From an uncultured Clostridia bacterium (GTDB taxonomy: Bacteria; Bacillota_I; Bacilli_A; RF39; UBA660), in assembly GCA_947304495.1 (NCBI GenBank), contig CAMZBG010000029.1, positions 1 to 14,251 of the forward strand: a stretch of DNA of 14,251 nucleotides, read 5' to 3'. Shown one piece after another: positions 6,847 through 14,059 of the stretch. Under the pieces are notes generated by a model. The model saw nothing but the letters and a program-made list of their open reading frames with translations, was not told the DNA's origin and searched no databases. Both the position numbers and the translations under genes were made by a program. How positions within the stretch are numbered: position 1 is the first letter of the stretch; each line of letters opens with the position of its first letter.

Positions 6847-7773
6847 TCACATTTCAATAATATCCATATAATTCTTAGGAATTCCCATCGTATCAAGTAT
6901 CTTTTCAACAGGAATAGAATCAATTCTACCACTTAATTTTTCAAATTCATATTCAAATTCCTTAATCATCAATCTAAATTCATCATCTTCAAGCATATAT
7001 TTACATATAATAAACACTGCAAATATATCATCTTTTCCATAAATATATTCTTCATCCATCTTAAATATATTCAATTTCTTATGATATTCTGTATCTGGAA
7101 TAACCCTCTCAGTTTTATGATCAAAAACTATATCCTCATGAGCACATAAATTACGATAATTAGAAAGAATTGGTAAAAAATCCTCTAAATATTCCACTGA
7201 TACTCCAAATACTGAAGATACTTCCAATTTATCCTCTGGTTTTAAAATAGAAAATAGTTCACACACCATTCCAAAAGATAATACCTTTACCAATATCCAC
7301 AAAGGAATATATCCATAATTTTTCAAATAGTGCATCGTTGCATTATGCCTAGAAGTATTAATCCTAATCTGTCTTTTCATCTTATCAATAACATCTTTTA
7401 CTCTTCTTTTTCTCTCAGGATTATCATCAAAATTTCTAAAATTCAAGTAATCCTTTTCTTTATAACCATACTTCTTAGACATTTGATAAGAAATAACAGA
7501 TTTAAGTCTATTTTCAATTATTAATAAATTTTTAAACAATATATTTCTAGAGTATCTATCAAACAAGAACAAAGAATATAATTCCTCAAAAGTAGCACCA
7601 GACACAAAAGTCCTATCAGTTGGTGAATTCATAAACAAATGTCTATATCCATTTAAAAAGAAATAATTCTCTTTAAGAAGGATATTTTCAGCTTTATCTA
7701 CATCACTAACAATTAATCCCTTTTTCTTTAAAATATCAACTTGTTCCTTGATAGTTTTAAATTCTTTTACCAC
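6847..7773 (-). CDS. Abi_2/AbiD/AbiF-family HEPN protein
   Basis: This is a protein of about 308 residues. The N-terminus KEFKTIKEQVDILKKKGL and NYFFLNGYRHLF (36-47) match the opening of the Abi_2 (AbiD/AbiF) family. IENRLKSVISY, YIPLWILVKVLSFG (155-168) and NYRNLCAHED follow in family order. RNLCAH (Arg207-His212) is the RX4-6H signature of HEPN ribonucleases. Members are known from abortive phage infection and are presumed RNA-targeting. The start is uncertain: the GTG at 7773 has GGTGAT 4 nt upstream and begins at the point where family members begin. An ATG at 7785 and a GTG at 7800 are in frame but lie on or upstream of the predicted transcription start. The gene has its own extended -10 promoter and runs directly into htrA. 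Family is confident; antiphage activity here is inferred. Confidence 0.82.
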   Translation of the reverse strand: MVKEFKTIKEQVDILKKKGLIVSDVDKAENILLKENYFFLNGYRHLFMNSPTDRTFVSGATFEELYSLFLFDRYSRNILFKNLLIIENRLKSVISYQMSKKYGYKEKDYLNFRNFDDNPERKRRVKDVIDKMKRQIRINTSRHNATMHYLKNYGYIPLWILVKVLSFGMVCELFSILKPEDKLEVSSVFGVSVEYLEDFLPILSNYRNLCAHEDIVFDHKTERVIPDTEYHKKLNIFKMDEEYIYGKDDIFAVFIICKYMLEDDEFRLMIKEFEYEFEKLSGRIDSIPVEKILDTMGIPKNYMDIIEM

Positions 7774-7790
7774 TAGTATCACCATATTAA

Positions 7791-7799
7791 AGTATATCA
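7791..7799 (-). promoter_or_regulatory. Extended -10 promoter for the Abi_2-htrA operon
   Basis: TGATATACT on the minus strand is an extended -10 (TGN plus TATACT). The -35 region at 17 nt spacing (TATATT) is poor, as is common with extended -10 sites. Initiation near 7784 would fall just before the GGTGAT ribosome binding site and favours the GTG start at 7773. Confidence 0.5.
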
Positions 7800-7840
7800 C
7801 AAAACCTAGAAAAAATATATCTTTTTTATTCTAGATATAA

Positions 7841-7870
7841 TTAAAAAAGATAAACTAAATAAGTTTATCT
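7841..7870 (-). terminator. Rho-independent terminator at the end of the nagZ-trpS-yqeG-yqeH operon
   Basis: On the minus strand a 9-bp stem AGATAAACT/AGTTTATCT (7862-7870 with 7848-7856, 5-nt loop) is followed by TTTTTT. The yqeH stop codon TAG (7855-7857) lies inside the hairpin, so the last codons double as the 5' arm. Confidence 0.82.
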
Positions 7871-8826
7871 CTCACATACATATATACTTTATTCTCAGTA
7901 AATACCTTAATTTTAGCCTTTTTTGTAAATTTTATAAATCCAATATCTTCAATAACTAAATCTTGATTATTACCAACAGTATATTCAGTATAATCTAATT
8001 CCTTAAGTCTTGGATTACTTAAACTAATCCTACTGATATCCAAATTATTAGACATGTATAGTGTCATACTAGATTTATCAGTCTCGTATTCAATTCTTAA
8101 ATAATTATCGATAAGTATTGCCCCATTACCACTAATTTGCATAGTAATAGGTTTAATCTCTTTTTTAGAATTAATCTTTTTAATTCCCTTATTATCCATA
8201 AAATTAATGATACTATTATCGATTACTATTCCTGGAGTATCTTTAATTTTTAAAGAACCAATCTTCTCATCAACAACACCTAATGTTGTAGATGGAAAAT
8301 TACTCATTGTTATATTTCCTTTATAGCCATTATAACTTTTAACCATTTCATTAATTAATGTTGACTTACCACTATTAGTAATACCTACAAAATATATTTT
8401 CTTGCCTTTATATTTTTCTAATTTATTATATAAAACATCTAAATTATATTTTTTACTTGCACTGACAACCACAATATCCTTAATATTATTATATCTCTCT
8501 TTTATATAACTAATAATCTTATTATCCTTAATTGATTTAGGCATCACATCTCTTTTAGTTAAAACTAAAATCACCTGTTTAAATCGTCCTATATAATCTA
8601 GATTTAAAGTAAGTAAACTAGAGACATAAACTACAACATCAGTGTCTTTTATCTTGTTTAAAATACTCATATAATCAACATTAGTCTTTTCAGTTAATTT
8701 ATTCTGTCCATAATTTTTAATAATAAAGCAGCGTTCACAAATTACATAATCCATATCTTCAACATAACCATCTTTATGCTTGTCAACATTCTGTAATTCT
8801 ACTCCGCATCCTATACATTTACTCAT
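7855..8826 (-). CDS. yqeH: YqeH-type circularly permuted GTPase (30S ribosome assembly)
   Basis: This 323-residue GTPase acts late in small-subunit ribosome assembly. A zinc-finger-like N-terminus (C4-IG-C7 and C30-ER-C33) precedes a G domain in permuted order: G4 as TKRD (90-93), G5-like SAS (122-124), G1 GITNSGKST (148-156), a Thr-rich switch near 178-182 and G3 DTPG (196-199), then a C-terminal domain. That order is diagnostic of YqeH. The G4 reads TKRD rather than NKxD, a conservative variant. The protein is somewhat shorter than the roughly 366 residues of the B. subtilis protein. It overlaps yqeG by 8 nt, and AAGGGGA inside yqeG serves as its ribosome binding site. The yqeG-yqeH pairing is conserved in Firmicutes; the usual aroE, yhbY and nadD neighbours are absent here. 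Confidence 0.93.
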   Translation of the reverse strand: MSKCIGCGVELQNVDKHKDGYVEDMDYVICERCFIIKNYGQNKLTEKTNVDYMSILNKIKDTDVVVYVSSLLTLNLDYIGRFKQVILVLTKRDVMPKSIKDNKIISYIKERYNNIKDIVVVSASKKYNLDVLYNKLEKYKGKKIYFVGITNSGKSTLINEMVKSYNGYKGNITMSNFPSTTLGVVDEKIGSLKIKDTPGIVIDNSIINFMDNKGIKKINSKKEIKPITMQISGNGAILIDNYLRIEYETDKSSMTLYMSNNLDISRISLSNPRLKELDYTEYTVGNNQDLVIEDIGFIKFTKKAKIKVFTENKVYMYVRDKLI

Positions 8827-9343
8827 AATATTTTCCCCTTTTTAGTATTCCTTTTTTCTCCAGCTGATGGTATTTAATTTTTTCTAATTTCCTAAACACT
8901 AGTTTAGTTAATATCATATCATCCAAACTCATTGGATTAACCAATATTGTTTTAATTCCTACTCTATTACCACCTAAAATATCCTTATACAATTGGTCAC
9001 CAATTATAACAACTTCCGATAATTTGTAATTAAATAGTTTCAATATTTTTAAAAAATTCTTTTTATTTGGTTTACCAGCTCTTGCCAATGAATCGACGTT
9101 TAATTCCCTCTTAAATGGATATATTCTTTTTTTAGGAGCATTTGAAAATATAATTATCTTAAATCCCATATCTTTTAAATCTTCAAACAATCCCTTTAAT
9201 TTATCATTAGGTTCCTTATCCTTATATGGAACACAAGTATTATCTAAATCAAATAAAATACATTTTATTCCACTATCTAATAACTTTTCATAATCTATAT
9301 GATATATACTTTTTTGATACATATCAGGTATAAAATTATCCAT
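8819..9343 (-). CDS. yqeG: YqeG-type HAD-superfamily phosphatase
   Basis: This is a 174-residue HAD phosphatase of the YqeG/GEP4-like group, whose members are linked to phosphatidylglycerophosphate dephosphorylation; the bacterial YqeG substrate is not certain. All four HAD motifs are present: FDLDNT (31-36, nucleophile Asp32 and acid Asp34), SNA (67-69), the Lys of GKPNK (91) and GDQLYKDI (115-122). There is no large cap insert, as usual for this subgroup. The ribosome binding site AAAGGGG overlaps the trpS stop, and the 3' end overlaps yqeH by 8 nt, so the trio is translationally linked. Confidence 0.92.
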   Translation of the reverse strand: MDNFIPDMYQKSIYHIDYEKLLDSGIKCILFDLDNTCVPYKDKEPNDKLKGLFEDLKDMGFKIIIFSNAPKKRIYPFKRELNVDSLARAGKPNKKNFLKILKLFNYKLSEVVIIGDQLYKDILGGNRVGIKTILVNPMSLDDMILTKLVFRKLEKIKYHQLEKKGILKRGKYYE

Positions 9344-9354
9344 ATATTACCCCT

Positions 9355-10338
9355 TTATTTATATAATCCAATTTTCTTTTTCATTGCTTCAAACTTATTC
9401 TTAGCAATTTCTCTAACTTCGCTAGCACCTCTATCTAATATTTGATCTAATTCATTACCATTAACAAGTTCATTATATCTTTTCTGAATAGTTGTTAAAA
9501 ATTCACATACAACATCAGCCACAGCACGCTTAAATTCTCCATAGTTACTATTCTTAAATTTTTCTTCAATAACTTCAATTCTCTCATTAGTTAATGATGA
9601 ATATATATTAATTAAATTAGAAATACCTGGTTTATTTTCAGGATCATACTTAACTGACATTTCTGAATCAGTCGTAGCTCCCATTATTTTCTTTCTAGCT
9701 ACTTCTGGAGCATCCAAAAGACCAATTACACCTTTAGGGTTATCTTCAGTCTTACTCATCTTCTTAGTTGGGTCAACCAAATCCATAATTTTAGTACCTA
9801 CAGAAGTAATCATAGGCTCAGGTATTTTAAAAGTTTCACCATACTTCTTATTAAATCTAATAGCAATATCTCTTGTAAGTTCAACATGTTGCTTTTGATC
9901 TATTCCTACAGGAACATAATCTGCATCGACAGCTAATATATCTGTAGCCATCAAAACCGGATATGTAAGTAATCCTACAGTAAAATTATCATTTTGCTTA
10001 CTCTTTTCTTTAAATTGAATCATCCTTGATAATTCCCCATAATATGAGTTACATTCAAGCAACCAAGATATAGATGGAATATATTCAATTTCAGATTGTA
10101 AATAAATAACATTTTTATCTGGATTAATACCACATGCTAAATACAAAGCAATAAAATCACGAATATTTTTATGTAATTCATTACTATCATTAGGAACTGT
10201 TATTGCATGCATATCAGCAATAAATAAATAACTCTTATATTCTTCTTGCATCTTAACCATTTGACTAATTGACCCAATATAGTTTCCTAATGTTAAACTA
10301 CCAGTTGGTTTTAATCCTGTAAGTATCGTTTTTTTCAT
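9355..10338 (-). CDS. trpS: Tryptophanyl-tRNA synthetase
   Basis: This class I synthetase charges tRNA-Trp. Its 327 residues match the usual bacterial length. The HIGH-type motif appears as PTGSLTLGNYIGS (11-23), ATDILAVDADYVPVG (131-145) forms the Trp pocket region, GIDQKQHVELTRDIA (145-159) follows, and the KMSKS-type loop is KKMSKTED (192-199). The start is supported by GAGTGA about 6 nt upstream. Only 31 nt separate it from the nagZ-like gene, so there is no room for a T-box leader or a separate terminator; expression appears to depend on the nagZ promoter. Confidence 0.97.
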   Translation of the reverse strand: MKKTILTGLKPTGSLTLGNYIGSISQMVKMQEEYKSYLFIADMHAITVPNDSNELHKNIRDFIALYLACGINPDKNVIYLQSEIEYIPSISWLLECNSYYGELSRMIQFKEKSKQNDNFTVGLLTYPVLMATDILAVDADYVPVGIDQKQHVELTRDIAIRFNKKYGETFKIPEPMITSVGTKIMDLVDPTKKMSKTEDNPKGVIGLLDAPEVARKKIMGATTDSEMSVKYDPENKPGISNLINIYSSLTNERIEVIEEKFKNSNYGEFKRAVADVVCEFLTTIQKRYNELVNGNELDQILDRGASEVREIAKNKFEAMKKKIGLYK

Positions 10339-10369
10339 CTATATCACTCATTTCTTTAATAATTATATC

Positions 10370-11428
10370 TTATTTTTTATCTTTAGTAAAGTTATTCACT
10401 TTATCATTTATCTTAGTAATCTTATCATTAACTTTGTCAATATCTATTCCCTTAAAATTACAATCATCACTAATTTTATATTTTTTCTTCATATCAATAA
10501 TTCTATTTACTGATTCATCCAACTTTTCATCATTTAAAAATAATTTATTAGCCTTATTCATTATCCTAATACCTGTTTTAAGACTATTAATTTTTACTAG
10601 AATTATATCTTCATGAGCTTCTCTAGCTTTTTTTAAATAATTATATCGATAAAATATATTCCTAGAAAGCATCTTTATTTCATCAGTAACTATTAATCCA
10701 TCATAGTAATTTCTTACATAATTATCAATAAATTTCCTAGATATACTTGCTGGTAATAATCCTGTAAGCTTTCTAATTATTATATGTCCTAACATCATAC
10801 CATCAATATCTTTATTATTATAAAATGGCTTAATATGCCTATCTAAAACGCTTTTATAATTAATAACGTAAGGTATCCAAAAATGTGAATCTTTATCTGA
10901 TATCCCATGACCAGGAAAATGTTTACCGACAGCTAACACATTTTCTTCTTTCATAGCATTCACATAAATTTTAGAACATTCACTAACATCATCTACATTG
11001 CCATAAAAACATCTCTTATAAAGAATATTTGATTTTTCATAATCACATATATCCATAACCGGAGCGAAATTCATATTAATTCCACTATTTTTAAGAATAT
11101 TACCTAGTACTTTAGCTCCTTCATAAACAAGTGCTTTATCTTTTTTTGATAATTCATACATATTCTTTAAATTTACTATTTCTTTAGGGAATCTATTAAC
11201 CCTACCACCTTCTTGATCTATAGCAATAAAAAGTGGTAATTTATTATTTTTATTTGCCTTTTTTATTTTTTTTATAATTTCTATCATTTCACTATAATCA
11301 GTATAGTTCTTCTTATATAAAATAACTCCGCCAATGGCATATTCACAAATCAAATAGATAATATCATCTATATTTTCATTATCTATTCCTATAATGAATC
11401 TTTGCCCTATTTTTTCCTTAATAGTCAT
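10370..11428 (-). CDS. nagZ: Glycoside hydrolase family 3, NagZ-like beta-N-acetylglucosaminidase
   Basis: This enzyme removes N-acetylglucosamine from muropeptides or glycans during cell-wall turnover. The family 3 barrel is clear in its 352 residues: IAIDQEGGRVNRF (68-80), NFAPVMDI (120-127), VGKHFPGHG (167-175), KDSH (179-182), which carries the Asp-His general acid pair, and GLIVTDEIKM (244-253), with Asp249 as expected nucleophile. The second domain of the larger two-domain family 3 enzymes is missing. The last 50 residues are very Lys/Asp/Asn-rich. There is no signal peptide, so it should act in the cytosol on recycled fragments, unlike the secreted Bacillus enzyme. AGGTGAT lies 6 nt before the ATG. 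It is the first gene of an operon with trpS, yqeG and yqeH, an unusual grouping. Confidence 0.88.
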   Translation of the reverse strand: MTIKEKIGQRFIIGIDNENIDDIIYLICEYAIGGVILYKKNYTDYSEMIEIIKKIKKANKNNKLPLFIAIDQEGGRVNRFPKEIVNLKNMYELSKKDKALVYEGAKVLGNILKNSGINMNFAPVMDICDYEKSNILYKRCFYGNVDDVSECSKIYVNAMKEENVLAVGKHFPGHGISDKDSHFWIPYVINYKSVLDRHIKPFYNNKDIDGMMLGHIIIRKLTGLLPASISRKFIDNYVRNYYDGLIVTDEIKMLSRNIFYRYNYLKKAREAHEDIILVKINSLKTGIRIMNKANKLFLNDEKLDESVNRIIDMKKKYKISDDCNFKGIDIDKVNDKITKINDKVNNFTKDKK

Positions 11429-11447
11429 TATGGCATCACCTAGATTT

Positions 11448-11476
11448 ATTATATATTATATTTAATCTTTAGTAAA
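11448..11476 (-). promoter_or_regulatory. Promoter of the nagZ-trpS-yqeG-yqeH operon
   Basis: On the minus strand TTTACT (11471-11476) and TATAAT (11448-11453) are separated by exactly 17 nt, a good SigA-type match. It abuts the preceding terminator. The predicted start near 11441 coincides with the first base of the AGGTGAT ribosome binding site. Confidence 0.72.
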
Positions 11477-11497
11477 GAAAAAAGCACGTAAGTGCTT
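11477..11497 (-). terminator. Rho-independent terminator after the 407-residue membrane protein gene
   Basis: On the minus strand the stem AAGCAC/GTGCTT (11492-11497 with 11482-11487, 4-nt loop) runs into a T-tract ending near 11478. It starts 5 nt past the stop codon. Confidence 0.75.
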
Positions 11498-11502
11498 ACA
11501 TG

Positions 11503-12726
11503 CTATTCACTCGTAACTTGATATAAATAATATTCATTCGTATCATCTTGTCTAAATTCATATGTAACCGTCTTATCGACAGTTTTTAGTTCTTCATTAT
11601 CATAATAAGATACTGTTTGAGTATCAATAACTTTAATTGTAATATCGTCATAACTGGTTGTAATATTATGAGTAATATCAAATTCCTCACCATTAGCAAA
11701 GGCAGGAACCTCTAAATCCTTTCGATCAGGGAACAAATATTCATCTTCAAAACTATAATCCGTCTTTAACAAACTATCATTTCCATCTACACTAGTCACA
11801 AAATAATCTGTAATATTTCCACCTAGATTATATATCTTAAATATCTTTGAAACATCATCTTTAGCTATCGTAACACAATGAGTTCCCTCACATACATCTT
11901 CAGGTAATACAGTAAACAAATCATTTTGATTTGCATAATATGATATTATTTCCTTTGCATAATCTTGATAATTACTATTTGAAACATAATAATTAAGTAT
12001 ATTATTATTACTAATATAGCGTGTTGGCGCAACACCAACAATATTAAGTACTTTATTTAACACCGCTAATTCAACTGAAGTATTCTCAATCACATTATTA
12101 TTCAAAAATTCTTCTACAGTTGTATCTGTATTATCAGAAGTTGATACCTTTCCTTTACCAAACATCTGATAACAAACAAAGCCAATACCAATACCTAAAG
12201 CTGTTAATAAAACAAATATTAGCACCTTAAGTAATGGACTAAGTCCTTTTTTCTTTTCAGGCTCACTTGGTGGTAATGGTTGTGGTGTCACTTGTTGTGA
12301 TATTGCTGGTTGTGGTGCAACCGCCTCAGAAGCCACATTATTATTTTGAATACCGGCAGATTCAAGTTGACTACTAGATATGCTTCCAATTTCATTCACT
12401 TCAGGTGCTGGAATACTACTAACTATACTGCCTAATGTTGGTTGCATATTTTCATTTGGATTAATAGGCTGCGGTAGTGGTTGTCCTGTATCAGGCGTAC
12501 TTTGTGGTATATTAAATTTTACCATAGAGCCTAAAGTATCATTGTTTACTGCCACCGTTTGAACTGGTGAAGGATTTTGTTGTGGCATTGCTGGTTCTGA
12601 AACCACCTGTTCATTAACTTGTGGAGAAACACCATTTTGTGTAGTCATTCCATTATCAAATACCGGTCCATTATTAATAGGCATATTATTATTATTTTGC
12701 CCCATATTCATACTATTTTGATCCAT
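11503..12726 (-). CDS. Single-pass membrane protein with P/Q/N-rich cytosolic arm
   Basis: I do not recognise this 407-residue protein. Residues 1-158 are low-complexity and rich in Pro, Gln, Asn and Ser, likely disordered. They contain three related short motifs: DTLGSMVKFNIP (63-74), PTLGSIVSSIP (96-106) and NEIGSISSSQL (111-121). A basic EKKKG precedes a membrane segment at about 164-188, so the arm should be cytosolic by the positive-inside rule. Residues 190-407 form an outer domain with one Cys pair (CEGTHC) and long Tyr/Asp-rich strands towards the end. The architecture resembles envelope proteins whose disordered arm recruits partners, but no known domain is evident. It is monocistronic, with a strong promoter and its own terminator. 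Topology is confident; function is not. Confidence 0.82.
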   Translation of the reverse strand: MDQNSMNMGQNNNNMPINNGPVFDNGMTTQNGVSPQVNEQVVSEPAMPQQNPSPVQTVAVNNDTLGSMVKFNIPQSTPDTGQPLPQPINPNENMQPTLGSIVSSIPAPEVNEIGSISSSQLESAGIQNNNVASEAVAPQPAISQQVTPQPLPPSEPEKKKGLSPLLKVLIFVLLTALGIGIGFVCYQMFGKGKVSTSDNTDTTVEEFLNNNVIENTSVELAVLNKVLNIVGVAPTRYISNNNILNYYVSNSNYQDYAKEIISYYANQNDLFTVLPEDVCEGTHCVTIAKDDVSKIFKIYNLGGNITDYFVTSVDGNDSLLKTDYSFEDEYLFPDRKDLEVPAFANGEEFDITHNITTSYDDITIKVIDTQTVSYYDNEELKTVDKTVTYEFRQDDTNEYYLYQVTSE

Positions 12727-12749
12727 AAATCACACTACCCTTCTAGCTA

Positions 12750-12778
12750 ATTATACAATAATAAGTAAATTCAAGCAA
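12750..12778 (-). promoter_or_regulatory. SigA-type promoter of the 407-residue membrane protein gene
   Basis: On the minus strand TTGCTT (12773-12778), a 17-nt spacer and a perfect TATAAT (12750-12755). The predicted start near 12743 lies at the first base of GAAGGG, the ribosome binding site. Confidence 0.78.
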
Positions 12779-12798
12779 GCATAATATTTATATTTAGT

Positions 12799-12821
12799 AA
12801 AAAAACGGATATTATCCGTTT
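12799..12821 (-). terminator. Rho-independent terminator after the split-barrel flavoprotein gene
   Basis: On the minus strand AAACGGA/TCCGTTT (12815-12821 with 12803-12809, 5-nt loop) is followed by TTTTTTT. The TAA stop of the gene (12820-12822) overlaps the 5' arm. Confidence 0.82.
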
Positions 12822-13212
12822 AAAATTCAATTACTCTTGGCTCCCCACCAAAAGAAGCAATTACTGCCTTGCCACTCTCAAAAAATAACACTGCTGTATT
12901 TTCATCATTTTCATCATACATGCTTCTTAAATCAGGATTCTTATCTAACATATCCTTCTTTGCTTCTACTCTATCATCTATTTTTAACCTTCCTGATACA
13001 CGAATCCATCTTCCATCTTTAAATCCACATAATTCCACTTTATTATTTTTTTCAATTTGCTTATAAACATCTTTTTTCTTACCCGTCTGAATATACAAAT
13101 GATTATCAAATATTTCAGCTGTACCAAACGGTCTAACCCTAGGTTGATCACCATCTACTGTTGCTAAATAATAAACTCCGCAATCATGTAAAAATTCTTG
13201 AACTTCTTTCAT
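12820..13212 (-). CDS. Pyridoxamine 5'-phosphate oxidase-like FMN-binding split-barrel protein
   Basis: This is a 130-residue protein with the compact split beta-barrel layout of the small PNPOx-like family (NimA-like/COG5015 relatives). YYLATVDGDQPRVRPFG (14-30) is the typical opening strand and flavin-phosphate region, followed by LYIQTGKKKDVYKQIEKNN and a WIRVSGRLKI strand. Such proteins bind FMN or a related flavin and often form dimers. The substrate cannot be read from sequence, and true PNPOx activity is unlikely at this length. AGGAG lies upstream of the ATG, with an extended -10 promoter. It is divergent from the sigK-like gene across an 85-nt intergenic region, but nothing visible links the two in function. 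Confidence 0.88.
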   Translation of the reverse strand: MKEVQEFLHDCGVYYLATVDGDQPRVRPFGTAEIFDNHLYIQTGKKKDVYKQIEKNNKVELCGFKDGRWIRVSGRLKIDDRVEAKKDMLDKNPDLRSMYDENDENTAVLFFESGKAVIASFGGEPRVIEF

Positions 13213-13235
13213 TAATTATCCACTCCTTTAAAACT

Positions 13236-13244
13236 ATTATATCA
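13236..13244 (-). promoter_or_regulatory. Extended -10 promoter of the split-barrel flavoprotein gene
   Basis: TGATATAAT on the minus strand is TGN plus a perfect TATAAT. The -35 position 17 nt upstream (TATAAA) is weak. Predicted initiation near 13229 is immediately before the GGAGTG ribosome binding site. Confidence 0.6.
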
Positions 13245-13274
13245 AATATTTATTATTTTTTATAAAAATACTAT

Positions 13275-13282
13275 CATATAAT
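13275..13282 (+). promoter_or_regulatory. Candidate SigE-like -10 of the sigK-like gene
   Basis: CATATAAT on the plus strand matches the mother-cell sigma-E -10 consensus CATACAnT at all but one position; it also contains TATAAT. The upstream region (TATTTTT near 13254-13260) is only a partial sigma-E -35. Initiation would fall near 13289, on the AGGTGAT ribosome binding site, giving a leader of about 9 nt. In B. subtilis sigK is sigma-E dependent, which makes this reading plausible but unproven. Confidence 0.35.
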
Positions 13283-13297
13283 CTAATAGGTGATAAA

Positions 13298-14002
13298 ATG
13301 TTATTACATATTCTTGGATATCTTGCCAATAATTTAATCTTTTTTACTGGTTCTTACTCAAACAATGTATTTCCAGAACAATTATCAAAAGAAGAAGAAA
13401 CATTATTATTAAATAAAATGCACAAAGGTGATAAATTAGCTAGAAATAAACTAATAGAGCATAATTTAAGACTAGTAGCTCATATTGTAAAAAAGTTTGA
13501 AACCCCTAATCAAGATATTGATGATTTAATTGGTATAGGTACAGTTGGTCTTATAAAAGGTATCGATACATACTCTGAAAATAAAAAAGTAAAACTAGCC
13601 ACATACGCTGCCAAATGTGCTGAAAACGAAATACTTATGTACTTTAGAGCTGATAAAAAGAATAGTAAAAATGTTAGTTTATATGATGAAATAAGTTATG
13701 ATAAAGAAGGTAATAAAATAACTATTTTAGATATTTTAAAAACCAATGATATCGATTACACCGAAGAAATATACAAAAATGACAATATTAAACTATTATA
13801 TAAATATTTATCGGTATTAACAAAAAGAGAAAAAGATATTATCGAAGCAAGATATGGTCTAAATGGTAAAGAAGAACAAACCCAAAAAGAAATAGCTAGC
13901 AAGTTACATATATCAAGAAGTTATGTATCAAGATTAGAAAAAAGAGCTACAACTAAAATATTACGTGAATTCCTAAAAAACGAGCAAAATTTAGGCAAAT
14001 AA
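13298..14002 (+). CDS. sigK: Sporulation sigma factor SigK (pro-sigma-K)
   Basis: This is the late mother-cell sigma factor of sporulation. Its 234 residues align along their length with pro-sigma-K. The hydrophobic N-terminus (1-18, LLHILGYLANNLIFFTG) corresponds to the pro-sequence that anchors inactive sigma-K to membrane until cleavage, and SYSNNVFPEQLS follows at the expected processing site. Region 2 carries LIEHNLRLVAHIVKKF (52-67) and DDLIGIGTVGLIKGIDTYS (75-93). Region 4 carries LTKREKDIIEARYGL (174-188) and an HTH, QKEIASKLHISRSYVSRLEK (196-215). AGGTGAT lies 3 nt before the ATG. The gene is uninterrupted, so no skin-type element splits it. It is the only plus-strand gene besides rpmB. 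Identity to SigK rather than SigE or SigF rests on the NNxFPxxLS junction, the IEHNLRLVAHIVKKF match and the short pro-sequence. Confidence 0.92.
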   Translation: MLLHILGYLANNLIFFTGSYSNNVFPEQLSKEEETLLLNKMHKGDKLARNKLIEHNLRLVAHIVKKFETPNQDIDDLIGIGTVGLIKGIDTYSENKKVKLATYAAKCAENEILMYFRADKKNSKNVSLYDEISYDKEGNKITILDILKTNDIDYTEEIYKNDNIKLLYKYLSVLTKREKDIIEARYGLNGKEEQTQKEIASKLHISRSYVSRLEKRATTKILREFLKNEQNLGK

Positions 14003-14031
14003 TTGACATTATAACTATTTTATAGTAAAAT
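14003..14031 (+). promoter_or_regulatory. SigA-type promoter of rpmB
   Basis: A perfect TTGACA (14003-14008) begins at the base after the sigK-like stop codon, followed by a 17-nt spacer and TAAAAT (14026-14031). Predicted initiation is near 14038, about 22 nt before the rpmB ATG. This is the best -35 in the window, fitting a constitutive ribosomal gene next to a sporulation gene. Confidence 0.8.
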
Positions 14032-14059
14032 TATGAATTGTAATTTGAGGAGGGATATT

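Noticed and set aside
6837..6932. N-terminal extension of the HtrA protein to 6932
   Set aside because: It would overlap the Abi_2 gene by 86 nt. The ATG at 6836 has a good ribosome binding site and leads directly into a normal cytosolic tail and membrane anchor.
10339..10369. T-box or tryptophan leader before trpS
   Set aside because: The gap is only 31 nt, with no hairpin and no terminator.
12837..13066. Two plus-strand frames of about 60 codons inside the flavoprotein gene
   Set aside because: Both are antisense to a family-recognised coding region and have no ribosome binding site.
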